Assembly: GCF_000517085.1 (NCBI RefSeq) | Contig: NZ_KI912107.1 | Coordinates: 318,425 to 382,424, forward strand | From: Saccharicrinis fermentans DSM 9555 = JCM 21142 | GTDB lineage: Bacteria; Bacteroidota; Bacteroidia; Bacteroidales; Marinilabiliaceae | DNA: 64,000 nucleotides | Direction of reading: 5' to 3' | Part shown: positions 55,967 to 64,000 of the stretch, piece after piece | Layout: each line of letters opens with the position of its first letter | How positions within the stretch are numbered: the stretch's first letter is position 1 | The notes under the pieces: generated by a model | What the model was told of the DNA's origin: nothing | The model's database searches: none | Seen by the model: only the letters and a program-made list of their open reading frames with translations | Position numbers and translations under genes: made by a program

Positions 55967-57454
55967 TTAAAAGGTATAACTAATACCGGTGTAGATGCCT
56001 ACGGAGTATGGTTTATAACTGCTTCCTTTTTCTGTTACTGAGTTCATGAAATACTTAATTCTCGGTTCAAAGTTAAAGTCCAAAGATTTGAATAAGGGAG
56101 TTCGTAATCCTAAACCAATGATAGCGGAATAGTTGATATTGTTTATATCTTCCATTTCCCCTATTTTATTTTTCGAGCTGTTTTCTAATTTATAGGCGCT
56201 ATTGCCTATTAAGAAATGCGTACTCATACCACCAGAGATAGAAAGCCCCACTGACCTATCTAAAATGTTGTAGCGTAAAAGGAAGGGGACTTCAATATAG
56301 TCCAGTTCTTGTTGCACTTTTATAAGATCAAGATCTTTTGAAGTATAGGTATTTTTGCTGTCGGCATTGACTTGCATATTGGCACTGGATTTGGACACAT
56401 CCATAATCAGGTCCTGTTGTGCTGTGCTTTTAAGTTTGATTTGACCCATGGAGTTTTGCAAGTTGGGTTCTGTACTGCGCACGCCTGCACTAAAGGAGGC
56501 ACTGTAGAGCATGTTTTCTGATCGGCCAAGGAGAGGGTTGCTAAATTTTTGACCCATACGAGAATAGTATAAGCCGGTTTCTACACCCCATCTTTTTCTG
56601 GTTTTGATATGTAGATGGATACCACCTGTATAAGTCATAATTCCATCTTCGTCAACCGCTTTTGTTTGATTGGCGGTTGATGCTTGTGTTTCTCGATAAG
56701 AATAACTGGGGGAAAATTGACCTCCTAAGGCAAACTGGAGCGCTCTTTTTTTATTCTCTTCGTTCTCATCAGAGGGATTGTTTGTGCTAAAGAGTGGCTT
56801 GATGGTAGCTTGTTTCATTAAATGAATAATGGCTTGTTGGTTTTGAGAATAGAAGAGTTGGGTAGCATCAACAGGTAATGCCCTGGCAATATGAAGGTCT
56901 TGTGCCGTTCTTAAAGGGTGAGCAGTAGAGAGCGCGTGTGTAGTTGTTTTGTCTGGTATATGGTTGCTGGTCATGGGCGCAGATTGTGGTGCACTGCCTT
57001 TGGGTGGAGTGATTGGCTTCGCTTGGTTGCTACTGCTTGCTTTGTGTGATATTGTTTGTGTGTTATTTTCGTAGGCCACTAGGGCTTCATGGGTAGTATA
57101 TCTTGTTGTTGGTTTTGGTTTATCTGTAATCTCGTTTATTTCTTTGGTATAGCCTATATGTGCAGTGTCATTCGTACTATCAGTACTTTCGAGTGCTGTT
57201 GTGATGTTTGTGTTTATACTATTTTTGTCCGCGATGAGGCTGTTGTTTGTTGTGTGACGATACAATAGTCCTCCCAATACTATAAGTCCAATAAATGCAG
57301 CAGCTATGCTTCTCCAAAAAACGATGACTTTTTTATTGTTTTGGGTAGCTTGTAGCTCTTTCTGAATTGCATCCCACACATGGGCAGGAGGTGTCTCCGA
57401 GAAGTTGGCAAGTCCATCTTTAAATATATGATCTATATCTTTGTTCGTATTCAT
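55967..57454 (-). CDS. Anti-sigma-like membrane protein fused to an outer-membrane beta-barrel domain
   Basis: 495 residues. The first about 40 (NKDIDHIFKDGLANFSETPPAHVWDAI) have the acidic helical look of Bacteroidota anti-sigma regions. One membrane helix follows at about 43-63 (FWRSIAAAFIGLIVLGGLLY), then a Thr/Ser/Asn-rich linker of about 150 residues. The rest is a PorT-type beta barrel from about 235 (ALQFALGGQFSPSYSY) to the C-terminal aromatic GIYTGISYTF. It directly follows the ECF sigma gene (7 bases), so it probably controls that factor. An inner-membrane helix plus an outer-membrane barrel in one chain would span the periplasm. The alternative is that the barrel-like part stays periplasmic. 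Confidence 0.75.
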   Translation of the reverse strand: MNTNKDIDHIFKDGLANFSETPPAHVWDAIQKELQATQNNKKVIVFWRSIAAAFIGLIVLGGLLYRHTTNNSLIADKNSINTNITTALESTDSTNDTAHIGYTKEINEITDKPKPTTRYTTHEALVAYENNTQTISHKASSSNQAKPITPPKGSAPQSAPMTSNHIPDKTTTHALSTAHPLRTAQDLHIARALPVDATQLFYSQNQQAIIHLMKQATIKPLFSTNNPSDENEENKKRALQFALGGQFSPSYSYRETQASTANQTKAVDEDGIMTYTGGIHLHIKTRKRWGVETGLYYSRMGQKFSNPLLGRSENMLYSASFSAGVRSTEPNLQNSMGQIKLKSTAQQDLIMDVSKSSANMQVNADSKNTYTSKDLDLIKVQQELDYIEVPFLLRYNILDRSVGLSISGGMSTHFLIGNSAYKLENSSKNKIGEMEDINNINYSAIIGLGLRTPLFKSLDFNFEPRIKYFMNSVTEKGSSYKPYSVGIYTGISYTF

Positions 57455-57461
57455 CTTTTGT

Positions 57462-58013
57462 TCATGCTGTTTGCGATTCTTTATTGCTTTTTTTTATTAG
57501 CTTTTGTTTTAAAATTTTTCTGGCTCGTGATAGGTTCGATTTGGAAGTGCCCACTGATATCCCCAGTGATGCTGCAATTTCTTGATGAGTAAGTCCTTCC
57601 AGTGCATATAAATTAAATACAAGTTTATATTTAGGAGGCAAAGATTCTATTAACTCAAGCAGTTCTTTGGTTGAATATGCAGGTGGTTCAGGACTGGTGT
57701 CTTCGTATTCTATCTGATATTGTTCTATGGAGTCCACCAAATAAAGGGGGTTCTTCTTACGGAAGGATTCAATAATTGTGTTTACCATTATTCTACGCAT
57801 CCAGCCTTCGAATGAGCCTTCAAACCTAAACTTATGTATGTTTTTAAATATTTTGATGAACCCTTCTTGTAAATTATCCTCTGCCTCCGTTCTGTCTTTA
57901 CAATATTGAATACAGACACCCAGTAACCACGGCGAAAAATTCTGGTACAGAATTTTTTGCGCTTTAGCACTGTTTTTTTGACATCGTTTTATAATTTCAA
58001 CCAGATTCTCCAC
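57462..58013 (-). CDS. ECF-type RNA polymerase sigma factor
   Basis: 183 residues. Region 2 (LYQNFSPWLLGVCIQYCKDRTEAEDNLQEGFIK in part: CIQYCKDRTEAEDNLQEGF, and FEGWMRRIMVNTIIESFRKK for 2.4) and region 4 (LPPKYKLVFNLYALEGLTHQ then EIAASLGISVGTSKSNLSRA) are both complete. It starts at GTG (58013). Factors of this type in Bacteroidota are usually paired with an anti-sigma factor, here the fused barrel protein 7 bases downstream. The regulon is unknown. Confidence 0.92.
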   Translation of the reverse strand: MENLVEIIKRCQKNSAKAQKILYQNFSPWLLGVCIQYCKDRTEAEDNLQEGFIKIFKNIHKFRFEGSFEGWMRRIMVNTIIESFRKKNPLYLVDSIEQYQIEYEDTSPEPPAYSTKELLELIESLPPKYKLVFNLYALEGLTHQEIAASLGISVGTSKSNLSRARKILKQKLIKKSNKESQTA

Positions 58014-58137
58014 GCTTTTTAAATTATCCTCATTGCTTCTAAGTTAAATCTTTACAGCTTTTGCTCAAAAAAAATTGAAGATAATGTTTTAGGCTAGATG
58101 AATCTGGTTCACAAAGGTTGCGTGTGGGGCATGCAAA

Positions 58138-58596
58138 CTAGTAGTTTTTTTTAATGCGATCTATTTCGCGCTTGGCATCTTTGGTTTTAAGTGTTTCTCT
58201 TTTGTCATGGCTTTTCTTACCCTTGGCCAGTCCTATTTCTAATTTGGCCCATCCTTTTTCTGTAATAAATACTTGAAGAGGAATAATGGTGAGACCTGAT
58301 TCTTTTGTCTTCCTGTCTAGTTTGCTGAGTTCTTTTTTATGCAACAAAAGCTTCCGTTCGCGCAATGGCATGTGGTTGTTGTATGTGCCAAAAAAATATT
58401 CAGATATATTAAAGCCCCTTACCCAAAGCTCATTGTTTATAAAGTAGCAGTAGGCTTCTACCAAGCTTGCTTTTCCTAGTCTTAAGGATTTTATTTCGGT
58501 GCCGGACAATTGTACTCCTGCTACGAATTTCTCTAGTATTTCGTAATCGAAGTAGGCTTTTTTGTTGCGTATGTTAATTTTATTTTGTTTCGACAT
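58138..58596 (-). CDS. smpB: SsrA-binding protein
   Basis: Binds tmRNA and directs it to stalled ribosomes for trans-translation. 152 residues from the ATG at 58596; a 21-codon upstream extension is dropped because SmpB proteins begin close to NIRNKKAYFDYEI. Motifs: FVAGVQLSGTEIKSLR, EAYCYFINNELWVRGFNI, HMPLRERKLLLHKKEL, then KGWAKLEIGLAKGKKSHDKR with the basic tail. It follows the Yip1-like gene, with a 49-base spacer. Confidence 0.95.
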   Translation of the reverse strand: MSKQNKINIRNKKAYFDYEILEKFVAGVQLSGTEIKSLRLGKASLVEAYCYFINNELWVRGFNISEYFFGTYNNHMPLRERKLLLHKKELSKLDRKTKESGLTIIPLQVFITEKGWAKLEIGLAKGKKSHDKRETLKTKDAKREIDRIKKNY

Positions 58597-58645
58597 GATG
58601 GTTGCAATAGATGTTGATAATTGGACGGAAATAAAGTGGAATTTT

Positions 58646-59254
58646 TTAATAAAATCCAACTATTTCGATAAATATAATTGAAATAAAGTAAGGAACAAAC
58701 ATCAGTAGTAAACTTACTATTATGGTAAAAACAACTCGGAGGTCACGTGATTCAAACTCTCCCATACCTTTGGTGGCCAGCCAAACCAAATATATGGTAT
58801 ATATCCCTATAAATTGTAAAAAGTATATCTGAGGGATTAGCGAAGTGATAATTACTATGAGATATAAAATAATAGAATTATACGCCGAAATCTTAAATGA
58901 TAGAAGCTTTAAATTGTTGCTGAAGGTGTTTAATGTAAACTTAGGTATGATTTTAAGGATTATAAAATGAGAAATGTATAGACCAAAAAAGAAGGAGGCA
59001 AACTGCGACAGTGCTTTTTTTAGCGCTGTTTCAAATGGGTAGCCCTGGTGTGAAGCAATATAGCTGATAAATGTAATCAACGATAACGTCGCAAGGTAGG
59101 GCAATACATAATCACTTAAAATATTATTGATGTCAGACTTTTCTTTATGAATGGAATCCCATTCTTGTTTGGGTGCAATAAGAAGATTCTTGGTTCTTAC
59201 CAATAATTTTTTATACTTTTCGCCTAGGCTTTCCTGTTTTTTTGTGGCTTCCAT
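58646..59254 (-). CDS. Yip1-family membrane protein
   Basis: 202 residues with a cytoplasmic N-terminus carrying LLVRTKNLLIAPKQEWDSI, the Yip1 opening in bacteria. Five hydrophobic segments follow (for example YVLPYLATLSLITFISYIA and SIILYLIVIITSLIPQIYFL), with KGMGEFESRDLRVVF between the last two. The bacterial function is unknown. It is probably cotranscribed with smpB. A TACTTTTG -7-like box lies at 59325-59318 upstream. Confidence 0.8.
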   Translation of the reverse strand: MEATKKQESLGEKYKKLLVRTKNLLIAPKQEWDSIHKEKSDINNILSDYVLPYLATLSLITFISYIASHQGYPFETALKKALSQFASFFFGLYISHFIILKIIPKFTLNTFSNNLKLLSFKISAYNSIILYLIVIITSLIPQIYFLQFIGIYTIYLVWLATKGMGEFESRDLRVVFTIIVSLLLMFVPYFISIIFIEIVGFY

Positions 59255-59348
59255 ATTATCCTTATTTAAAACCTATGTGCATTAAAAAAACGTACTAAAT
59301 TAATTAGCTTTGTGGGGCAAAAGTATAAAAAATCGAGTCAATTGCTTT

Positions 59349-60275
59349 ATGATTAATTCTAATAAATATAATTTACTGGTAGTATTGGGACCTACAGCCA
59401 GTGGAAAGACCGCCTTAGCAGTGCCCTTAGCATATGAGATCAACGGAGAAATTATCAGTGCTGACTCTCGTCAGGTATATCGAAATATGGACTTGGGTAC
59501 AGGGAAAGACTTAGATGAATATGTGGTGGAGGGGCAGCAAGTACCTTATCACCTGATTAATATAGCTGATGCAGGTTATAAATACAATGTTTATGAATAT
59601 CAGAGAGATTTTTTTAAGGCATTTGAAGATATCCATCGTAGAGATAAATTTCCGGTGATGTGCGGAGGAACGGGTATGTACATAGAGGCTGTGTTAAATG
59701 GTTATAAAATGATCCAGGTGCCTTCAAACCCAATGCTGCGCAAGAAATTGGAAAGTAATACCCTGGATGAGTTGGCGGGTGTTTTGTCTTCGATGAAGCG
59801 CTTGCATAATACCACTGAAGTGGATACAAAAAAGAGAGCAATCAGGGCCATTGAAATAGAGACCTACTATCAGAGTCATCCGGAAATAGAGGTGGAATTG
59901 CCAGAACTACGTCCTTTAATCATAGGCGTGCATATTGATAGAGAAAAAAGACGAGAGAAGATTACCCAACGTTTGCGATCCAGATTAAAAGAAGGGATGG
60001 TGGAAGAGGTAAAAAGGATATTGGAGGCTGGTGTAAATGCCGAAGATTTATTATATTATGGTCTGGAATATAAATATTTGACGCTATACGTAATGGGAGA
60101 GCTATCCTTCGAGCAAATGTTCGAAAGATTAAATATCGCTATTCATCAGTTTGCGAAACGTCAGATGACATGGTTTAGAAAAATGGAAAGAAATGGTTTT
60201 CAGATTCATTGGGTAGACGCCAATGATTCTATTGAAGATAGATTATCTAAGATTAAAGAATTGTTACAAGGCTGA
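59349..60275 (+). CDS. miaA: tRNA dimethylallyltransferase
   Basis: Adds a dimethylallyl group to A37 of tRNAs reading UNN codons. 308 residues from the ATG at 59349; a GTG-initiated extension of 13 codons is dropped. Motifs: P-loop LGPTASGKTALAVPLA, IISADSRQVYRNMDLGTGK, YHLINIADAGYKYNVYEYQ, MCGGTGMYIEAVLNG, the RRAIR-like KKRAIRAIEIE, and FAKRQMTWFRKM near the end. The sequence is complete. It is divergent from the Yip1-like gene, with about 95 bases between start codons. Confidence 0.95.
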   Translation: MINSNKYNLLVVLGPTASGKTALAVPLAYEINGEIISADSRQVYRNMDLGTGKDLDEYVVEGQQVPYHLINIADAGYKYNVYEYQRDFFKAFEDIHRRDKFPVMCGGTGMYIEAVLNGYKMIQVPSNPMLRKKLESNTLDELAGVLSSMKRLHNTTEVDTKKRAIRAIEIETYYQSHPEIEVELPELRPLIIGVHIDREKRREKITQRLRSRLKEGMVEEVKRILEAGVNAEDLLYYGLEYKYLTLYVMGELSFEQMFERLNIAIHQFAKRQMTWFRKMERNGFQIHWVDANDSIEDRLSKIKELLQG

Positions 60276-60445
60276 TCTTGTATTATGTGTAAGTTAAGTT
60301 TATTTTTATTTGATCAGTGAAATAGGAGGGTTTAAAGGAAAAAAGCATGGTTTGATGCAAATATTCTGCTCTGTAGTAAACAATTTCTTCTGATGTCCGT
60401 AAGCTATGTTACGCTGCATTCAAACGTAGATAGAATTGAGGATTT

Positions 60446-61846
60446 ATGGATAATATAGATTTATATATAGGTAGAATTTCAAAGCTTGCCAACCGAAATA
60501 AGGAACTTAAGCGCAAAATGAATGAGATTGTAAGTCGATACAATTTTATTCAGAAACAAAACGACAAGTACCTGAGTTTATTATCCAGCTTTTCGTTCGA
60601 TGATGAAGATCAAAAGATATCCCGAAAAAAAATTCATCGTTTTAAAAGAGCTTCCTTACTTTATGCTTCCATTGAGGGCTTTCATAAGCTGAGTGGTCAT
60701 CCGAATGCAGAACGACTCATGGATAAGTTGGATGAGCTTCAATTAACCATTGATACCATTGCTAAAAGGTATCATATTGTAAAAATTAAAACGGTGGGTG
60801 ATGTGTTTATCTATGGTGGCGGTATGATGGAAGAAAACAGTACAAATCCCATAGATGTTATTTTAGCGGCTTTTGAAATGCGACAGGCAGCTATCGATAT
60901 TAATGGAGGAGAGAATAATACGGCATTTTGGGAATTAAGCATCGGCATACATACAGGACCCGTTTTGGCAGAACCAACAGGAAGAAAGGCTACGCCATTC
61001 CGCTTGGCAGGCGAGGCGGTTAATTTTACCAGTCGTATTGGTAAGGCCAGCTCCTCTAATAAAGTAAATATTTCAGCCATGACTTACGAATTGGTAAAGG
61101 AATTTTTTAGTTGTGGTATGTTGGGGGATATTCCCGTTAAGTATAAGGGATTTGTGGAAGTGTACCAAGTAGATGGTATACTACCTCAACTGGAGGATGC
61201 TGAACATAAAGGAAAAAAGAACAAGACCTTTGATGTTAAGTATTCGTTGATTCAGTTTTTAGATATCCAAGAAGAAGTGCTGGATATGATGGAGCAGAAT
61301 TTGCCAGAAAACCTCTTTTATCACAACATAAAGCATACCATTGATGTGGTTACAGAAGTTGAGTTGATTGGCTGGGCCGAGGGACTGAGTGAAGAGGAGA
61401 TTTTGATGGTGAAACTGGCTGCTTTGTTTCACGACTCAGGACATGTGATTAGTTATGATGAGCATGAGCTACATGGAACGGTGATAGCCAGAAATATGTT
61501 GGCCAAATATGATTTTTCAGACGATATGATGGCTACGATCTGTGATTTGATTATGGCGACTAAGTTTCCACCTGAACCTAAAAATATTTTAGAAAAGGTA
61601 ATTTGTGATTCAGATTTGGATTATCTGGGAAGAACAGATTTTATTCCGGTATCAAATATGCTTTACGAAGAGTTAAAAGTACGGAATATGATTGGCTCCT
61701 TTAATGAGTGGAACCAAAGACAATTGACTTTTATTCGTAAGCATCAATATTATACCAATACAGCACAACATCTCCGAGAGGTAAACAAAAATAAGCAGAT
61801 TGAACGATTGGAACTTTTATTGGCTTCTGCATCCATGGATCAATAG
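60446..61846 (+). CDS. Class III nucleotide cyclase-like domain fused to HD phosphohydrolase domain
   Basis: 466 residues. The N-terminal coiled coil (about 10-45) is followed by a class III cyclase homology domain at about 68-245: LLYASIEGFHKLSG, VKIKTVGDVFIYGGG, SIGIHTGPVLAE and GEAVNFTSRIGKAS. The first metal-binding Asp is replaced (Y-A-S75-I where F-A-D-I is usual), while D119 is retained. A C-terminal HD domain at about 285-410 has H297, H329-D330 and the D388/D390 region intact, as in cyclic-nucleotide phosphodiesterases. The protein could thus be a ligand-sensing pseudo-cyclase controlling an HD hydrolase, or a cyclase with altered metal use. No membrane segment. It is monocistronic, with GAGGA seven bases before the start. 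Confidence 0.82.
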   Translation: MDNIDLYIGRISKLANRNKELKRKMNEIVSRYNFIQKQNDKYLSLLSSFSFDDEDQKISRKKIHRFKRASLLYASIEGFHKLSGHPNAERLMDKLDELQLTIDTIAKRYHIVKIKTVGDVFIYGGGMMEENSTNPIDVILAAFEMRQAAIDINGGENNTAFWELSIGIHTGPVLAEPTGRKATPFRLAGEAVNFTSRIGKASSSNKVNISAMTYELVKEFFSCGMLGDIPVKYKGFVEVYQVDGILPQLEDAEHKGKKNKTFDVKYSLIQFLDIQEEVLDMMEQNLPENLFYHNIKHTIDVVTEVELIGWAEGLSEEEILMVKLAALFHDSGHVISYDEHELHGTVIARNMLAKYDFSDDMMATICDLIMATKFPPEPKNILEKVICDSDLDYLGRTDFIPVSNMLYEELKVRNMIGSFNEWNQRQLTFIRKHQYYTNTAQHLREVNKNKQIERLELLLASASMDQ

Positions 61847-62220
61847 GAATCCGTATTATTCTGTGTGGGGTTGAGGTTCCGTTTATGGTGATCGGATTCG
61901 CTTACGTTTTAAGTTGCATAGGTTGTTTGTAGTAGTCGTAAACTATTTAGTGGCTGCAAGAAAACGACTGTTTCAAAAATGAGAATAACGCAGTATTTGG
62001 AGTTTTCTTGCAAAGACTATTTACCTCTGTTTATACCATCACTTTGGGAGCTGTGATTTTGTTTATGCTTGAAAAATTCAGAAGAATACTTGTGGAATAA
62101 AAAAATACCTTAGTTTTGTGTCGCAAAATCAAAAACACGAGTGTAGGCAGTGTTGAAGAGAAGAATTGTGTTTATTTCAAATAGAAAAAGATCGGTGTAA
62201 GAATTCCTTATGGATGTTAT
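61847..62220. other. Intergenic region between the cyclase/HD gene and a short hypothetical gene
   Basis: 374 bases. Contains an 11-bp inverted repeat TGCAAGAAAAC / GTTTTCTTGCA (61955-61965, 62002-62012) and the promoter below. The CTGCAAGAAAA motif recurs at 62714-62724. No gene supported. Confidence 0.5.
62089..62118 (+). promoter_or_regulatory. Candidate promoter of the short hypothetical gene
   Basis: CTTG (62089-62092), an 18-base spacer and TAGTTTTG (62111-62118) fit the Bacteroidota -33/-7 pattern, with a leader of about 95 bases before the ATG at 62221. Confidence 0.45.
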
Positions 62221-62484
62221 ATGAAGAAAGTAATTATTTGGGTGGAGTTTGAGAACTTATTAAGCATTGGAGACTTGTCCAATAAAGCAGATCTTAAAAT
62301 CACCATTGAAGGAGATGCAAAAAAAGTGGATATCGTATCCCAGATGGATCTGAAATCGGGATATGAGTTTGAATTTGAGGAGTATGGAGAGTATTGTGTC
62401 TCGTTGGAGAATGAGAAGATTAACTACAAAGAAAATTTTATATTTGATAAGCATACGGATGATTTAGAGATTGTTGTGCCGTAA
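62221..62484 (+). CDS. Short acidic hypothetical protein
   Basis: Not recognised. 87 residues, acidic, no signal peptide, no membrane segment, one cysteine. Alternating hydrophobic and charged stretches (DLKITIEGDAKKVDIVSQMD, then YEFEFEEYGEYCVSLENEKI) suggest a small all-beta fold. A promoter of the Bacteroidota type lies upstream, and no gene partner is obvious. Coding status rests on composition, length and the promoter. Confidence 0.55.
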   Translation: MKKVIIWVEFENLLSIGDLSNKADLKITIEGDAKKVDIVSQMDLKSGYEFEFEEYGEYCVSLENEKINYKENFIFDKHTDDLEIVVP

Positions 62485-62928
62485 GGGATGTATATGCCAT
62501 CGTATTGTCCTTATTGTTTGTCAAGTCTGATATTGGTGGCAATGAAGGAATAGTTGAAGGTATGGAAGGGTAATGATATTTTTATATTCATTATTTTTGG
62601 AATGTTTCTGTCGAATGTTTGTATTCTATCTGAAATTTATTAAAATTGCACTTCACAAACATTTATTCGTATTAAGGAGATAGTAGCTCTTAAATCTGCA
62701 TCTGCAATAGTGTCTGCAAGAAAAACAGTTGTTTTTTCTAATACTAGCTAAGAAAAGGGTAAAAATTAGGCTTTATGGCTATTGAGTAATGGGTAGTTTA
62801 CTTTTTGTAAATATCTGTTTCTTGGTGGATCATATGCTGTGTTGTAGCTTTTTTTTAAATAAAGTATTAAATCTGTCTGACATTGTAAACCATCAGAATA
62901 TTATTTACCTAAAGGTAGGGAGAAAAAT
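62485..62928. other. Intergenic region before the XRE-cupin gene
   Basis: 444 AT-rich bases. A CTGCAAGAAAAACAG stretch at 62714 repeats one at 61954. A purine-rich GGTAGGGAGAAAAAT lies just before the next start. No gene or clear promoter seen. Confidence 0.5.
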
Positions 62929-63483
62929 ATGAATCAAGATAAAATTAAAGCCATTGCCGCACGCATGAAAGTTCTGCGTGAGGTGTGTGATTGTAGTATG
63001 GATGCCGCTTGTGAGGCATTAGGTATCGATAAAGATACGTACAGTAGTTATGAAGAAGGACTTGTGGACATTCCGGTTGGTTTTCTTTATAGTTTCGCCA
63101 GTTATTTTAAGGTAGAACTAGTTGCCTTATTGACAGGTAGCGAGCCGCGTCTGCAAGATTTTTCTGTGGTAAGAGCTGGTCGCGGACTTAAAGTGAATAG
63201 GAATAAACCATATAGTTATATGAATCTGGCCTATAATTTCCAAGGAAAGAAGGCTGAACCATTTTTGGTGACGGTCTTTCCTAAGCATGAAAGGTTAGAA
63301 CAGAGTAGCCACGAAGGGCAGGAAATCAATTATGTGATTGAAGGCAGGCTAATGGTAAAAATTGAAGATCATGAAGTGATACTGGAAGAAGGTGATTGTT
63401 TGTATTTTCATTGTAGCAAACAGCATGGAATGAAAGCGTTAGATAATAAAGAAGCTAAATTTTTAGCAATAATAATAGCATAG
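62929..63483 (+). CDS. XRE-type helix-turn-helix regulator with cupin domain
   Basis: 184 residues. The N-terminal helix-turn-helix is at about 8-65 (IAARMKVLREVCDCSMDAAC then EALGIDKDTYSSYEEGLVDI). The C-terminal cupin is at about 105-180 (HEGQEINYVIEGRLMVKIED, ILEEGDCLYFHCSKQHGMKA), with His and Glu where cupins bind a metal or ligand. Proteins of this layout are ligand-responsive repressors or activators, often of the adjacent gene. Here an acyl-CoA synthetase starts 10 bases later, so the cupin may sense the substrate or product of that enzyme (inference). Confidence 0.9.
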   Translation: MNQDKIKAIAARMKVLREVCDCSMDAACEALGIDKDTYSSYEEGLVDIPVGFLYSFASYFKVELVALLTGSEPRLQDFSVVRAGRGLKVNRNKPYSYMNLAYNFQGKKAEPFLVTVFPKHERLEQSSHEGQEINYVIEGRLMVKIEDHEVILEEGDCLYFHCSKQHGMKALDNKEAKFLAIIIA

Positions 63484-63492
63484 TAAGAGCAG

Positions 63493-64000
63493 ATGTATTA
63501 TAAAGATTACATTAATAATTTTAGAGAATATAATTCGTATGAAGATTTTTATCAACATTATGAATTAAATGTACCCGATGAGTTTAATTTTGCCTATGAT
63601 GTGGTGGAGCGAGCCGGACTGGAATTTCCGGATAGAGAAGCTTTGGTATGGCATGATCAAGAGGATGTAAAAAGGTTTACTTTTGCAGACTTGAGTAAAG
63701 CAAGTAGTCGGACAGCGCATTATTTTAAGTCTTTAGGAATCAATAAGGGTGATGCGGTGATGGTAATGCTAAAAAATCGTTATGAATTTTGGTTTTGTTT
63801 GCTTGCGCTGCACCGTATTGGTGCCATCGCTGTGCCAGCTACACATATGTTGACTAAAAAAGATATTTTATACAGAAATACAAAGGCGAGTATAAAGGCG
63901 ATCGTATCTATTCATGATGAGCGTTTGTTGCAAGCAGTGGATGAAACGATGGAAGTTTCCGATTCATTAAAAATACGGGTGCTTATTGAAGGTCAAAGGG
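63493..64000 (+). CDS. AMP-binding acyl-CoA synthetase (3' end cut by window)
   Basis: N-terminal 169 residues of an adenylate-forming ligase. Visible features are an N-terminal domain start EFNFAYDVVERAGLEFPDRE, the helix LSKASSRTAHYFKSLGINKG, DAVMVMLKNRYEFWFCLLAL and RIGAIAVPATHMLTKKDI. The order matches medium-chain acyl-CoA or acetyl-CoA synthetases. The catalytic motifs lie beyond the window. It forms an operon with the XRE-cupin regulator. It is a different gene from the AMP-binding gene at the left edge, as the latter shows only the C-terminal half. Confidence 0.9.
   Translation, partial: MYYKDYINNFREYNSYEDFYQHYELNVPDEFNFAYDVVERAGLEFPDREALVWHDQEDVKRFTFADLSKASSRTAHYFKSLGINKGDAVMVMLKNRYEFWFCLLALHRIGAIAVPATHMLTKKDILYRNTKASIKAIVSIHDERLLQAVDETMEVSDSLKIRVLIEGQR

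Overview
The window comes from a member of the Bacteroidota, most likely a facultatively or strictly anaerobic marine Bacteroidia (Marinilabiliales-like; this placement is inference). The support is: several promoters match the Bacteroidota consensus TTTG / TAnnTTTG, the primary-type sigma factor lacks region 1.1, there is a one-piece pyruvate:ferredoxin oxidoreductase, a TonB-dependent receptor with a carboxypeptidase-like N-terminal domain, AraC-TPR and LytS/LytTR regulators, and very large secreted proteins with C-terminal domains resembling type IX secretion signals. No tRNA, rRNA or CRISPR array was seen.

Layout. 1-4.5 kb: the end of an acyl-CoA-synthetase-like gene, a nitroreductase, a YdcF-type membrane protein and a U32 peptidase. 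4.5-13 kb: an accessory region with a membrane TPR-AraC regulator, three secreted or lipoprotein genes (one a small ricin-type lectin), a complete IS701-type insertion sequence with a 4-bp target duplication, and a MORN-repeat protein. 13.4-18.3 kb: a TonB receptor, a small secreted protein, a LytS-type kinase and a LytTR regulator in one direction. 18.5-32.5 kb: an AAA ATPase, PFOR, a frameshifted transglutaminase-like gene, an exbB-exbD-exbD-tonB operon, rho, rpoD, rpe and a second frameshifted gene. 32.7-38.3 kb: tamB and tsaD, divergent. 38.5-42.2 kb: a compact five-gene peptide-modification cluster. 42.6-55.6 kb: two paralogous giant exported proteins. 55.9-64 kb: an ECF sigma factor with a trans-envelope partner, smpB, a Yip1-like protein, miaA, a cyclase/HD fusion, a short hypothetical, and an XRE-cupin regulator followed by an acyl-CoA synthetase cut by the window end.

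The two most interesting items are these. (1) The 38.5-42.2 kb cluster encodes a PqqD-like recognition domain, a short precursor with a conserved-looking leader and a Ser-rich tail, an HPr-kinase-like protein, a Ser/His signal-peptidase-like protein and an ABC exporter. It looks like a ribosomally made, phosphorylated and exported peptide system without the lasso protease or cyclase. (2) A roughly 67-nt palindromic element occurs between genes at 16377-16443 (+) and 26622-26689 (-). Each copy carries a 13-codon micro-ORF in register, enclosed by a CATATG-containing stem. Also notable are the duplicated promoter/C-terminus/terminator block shared by the 761- and 3334-residue proteins and a cyclase domain that lacks its first metal-binding Asp.
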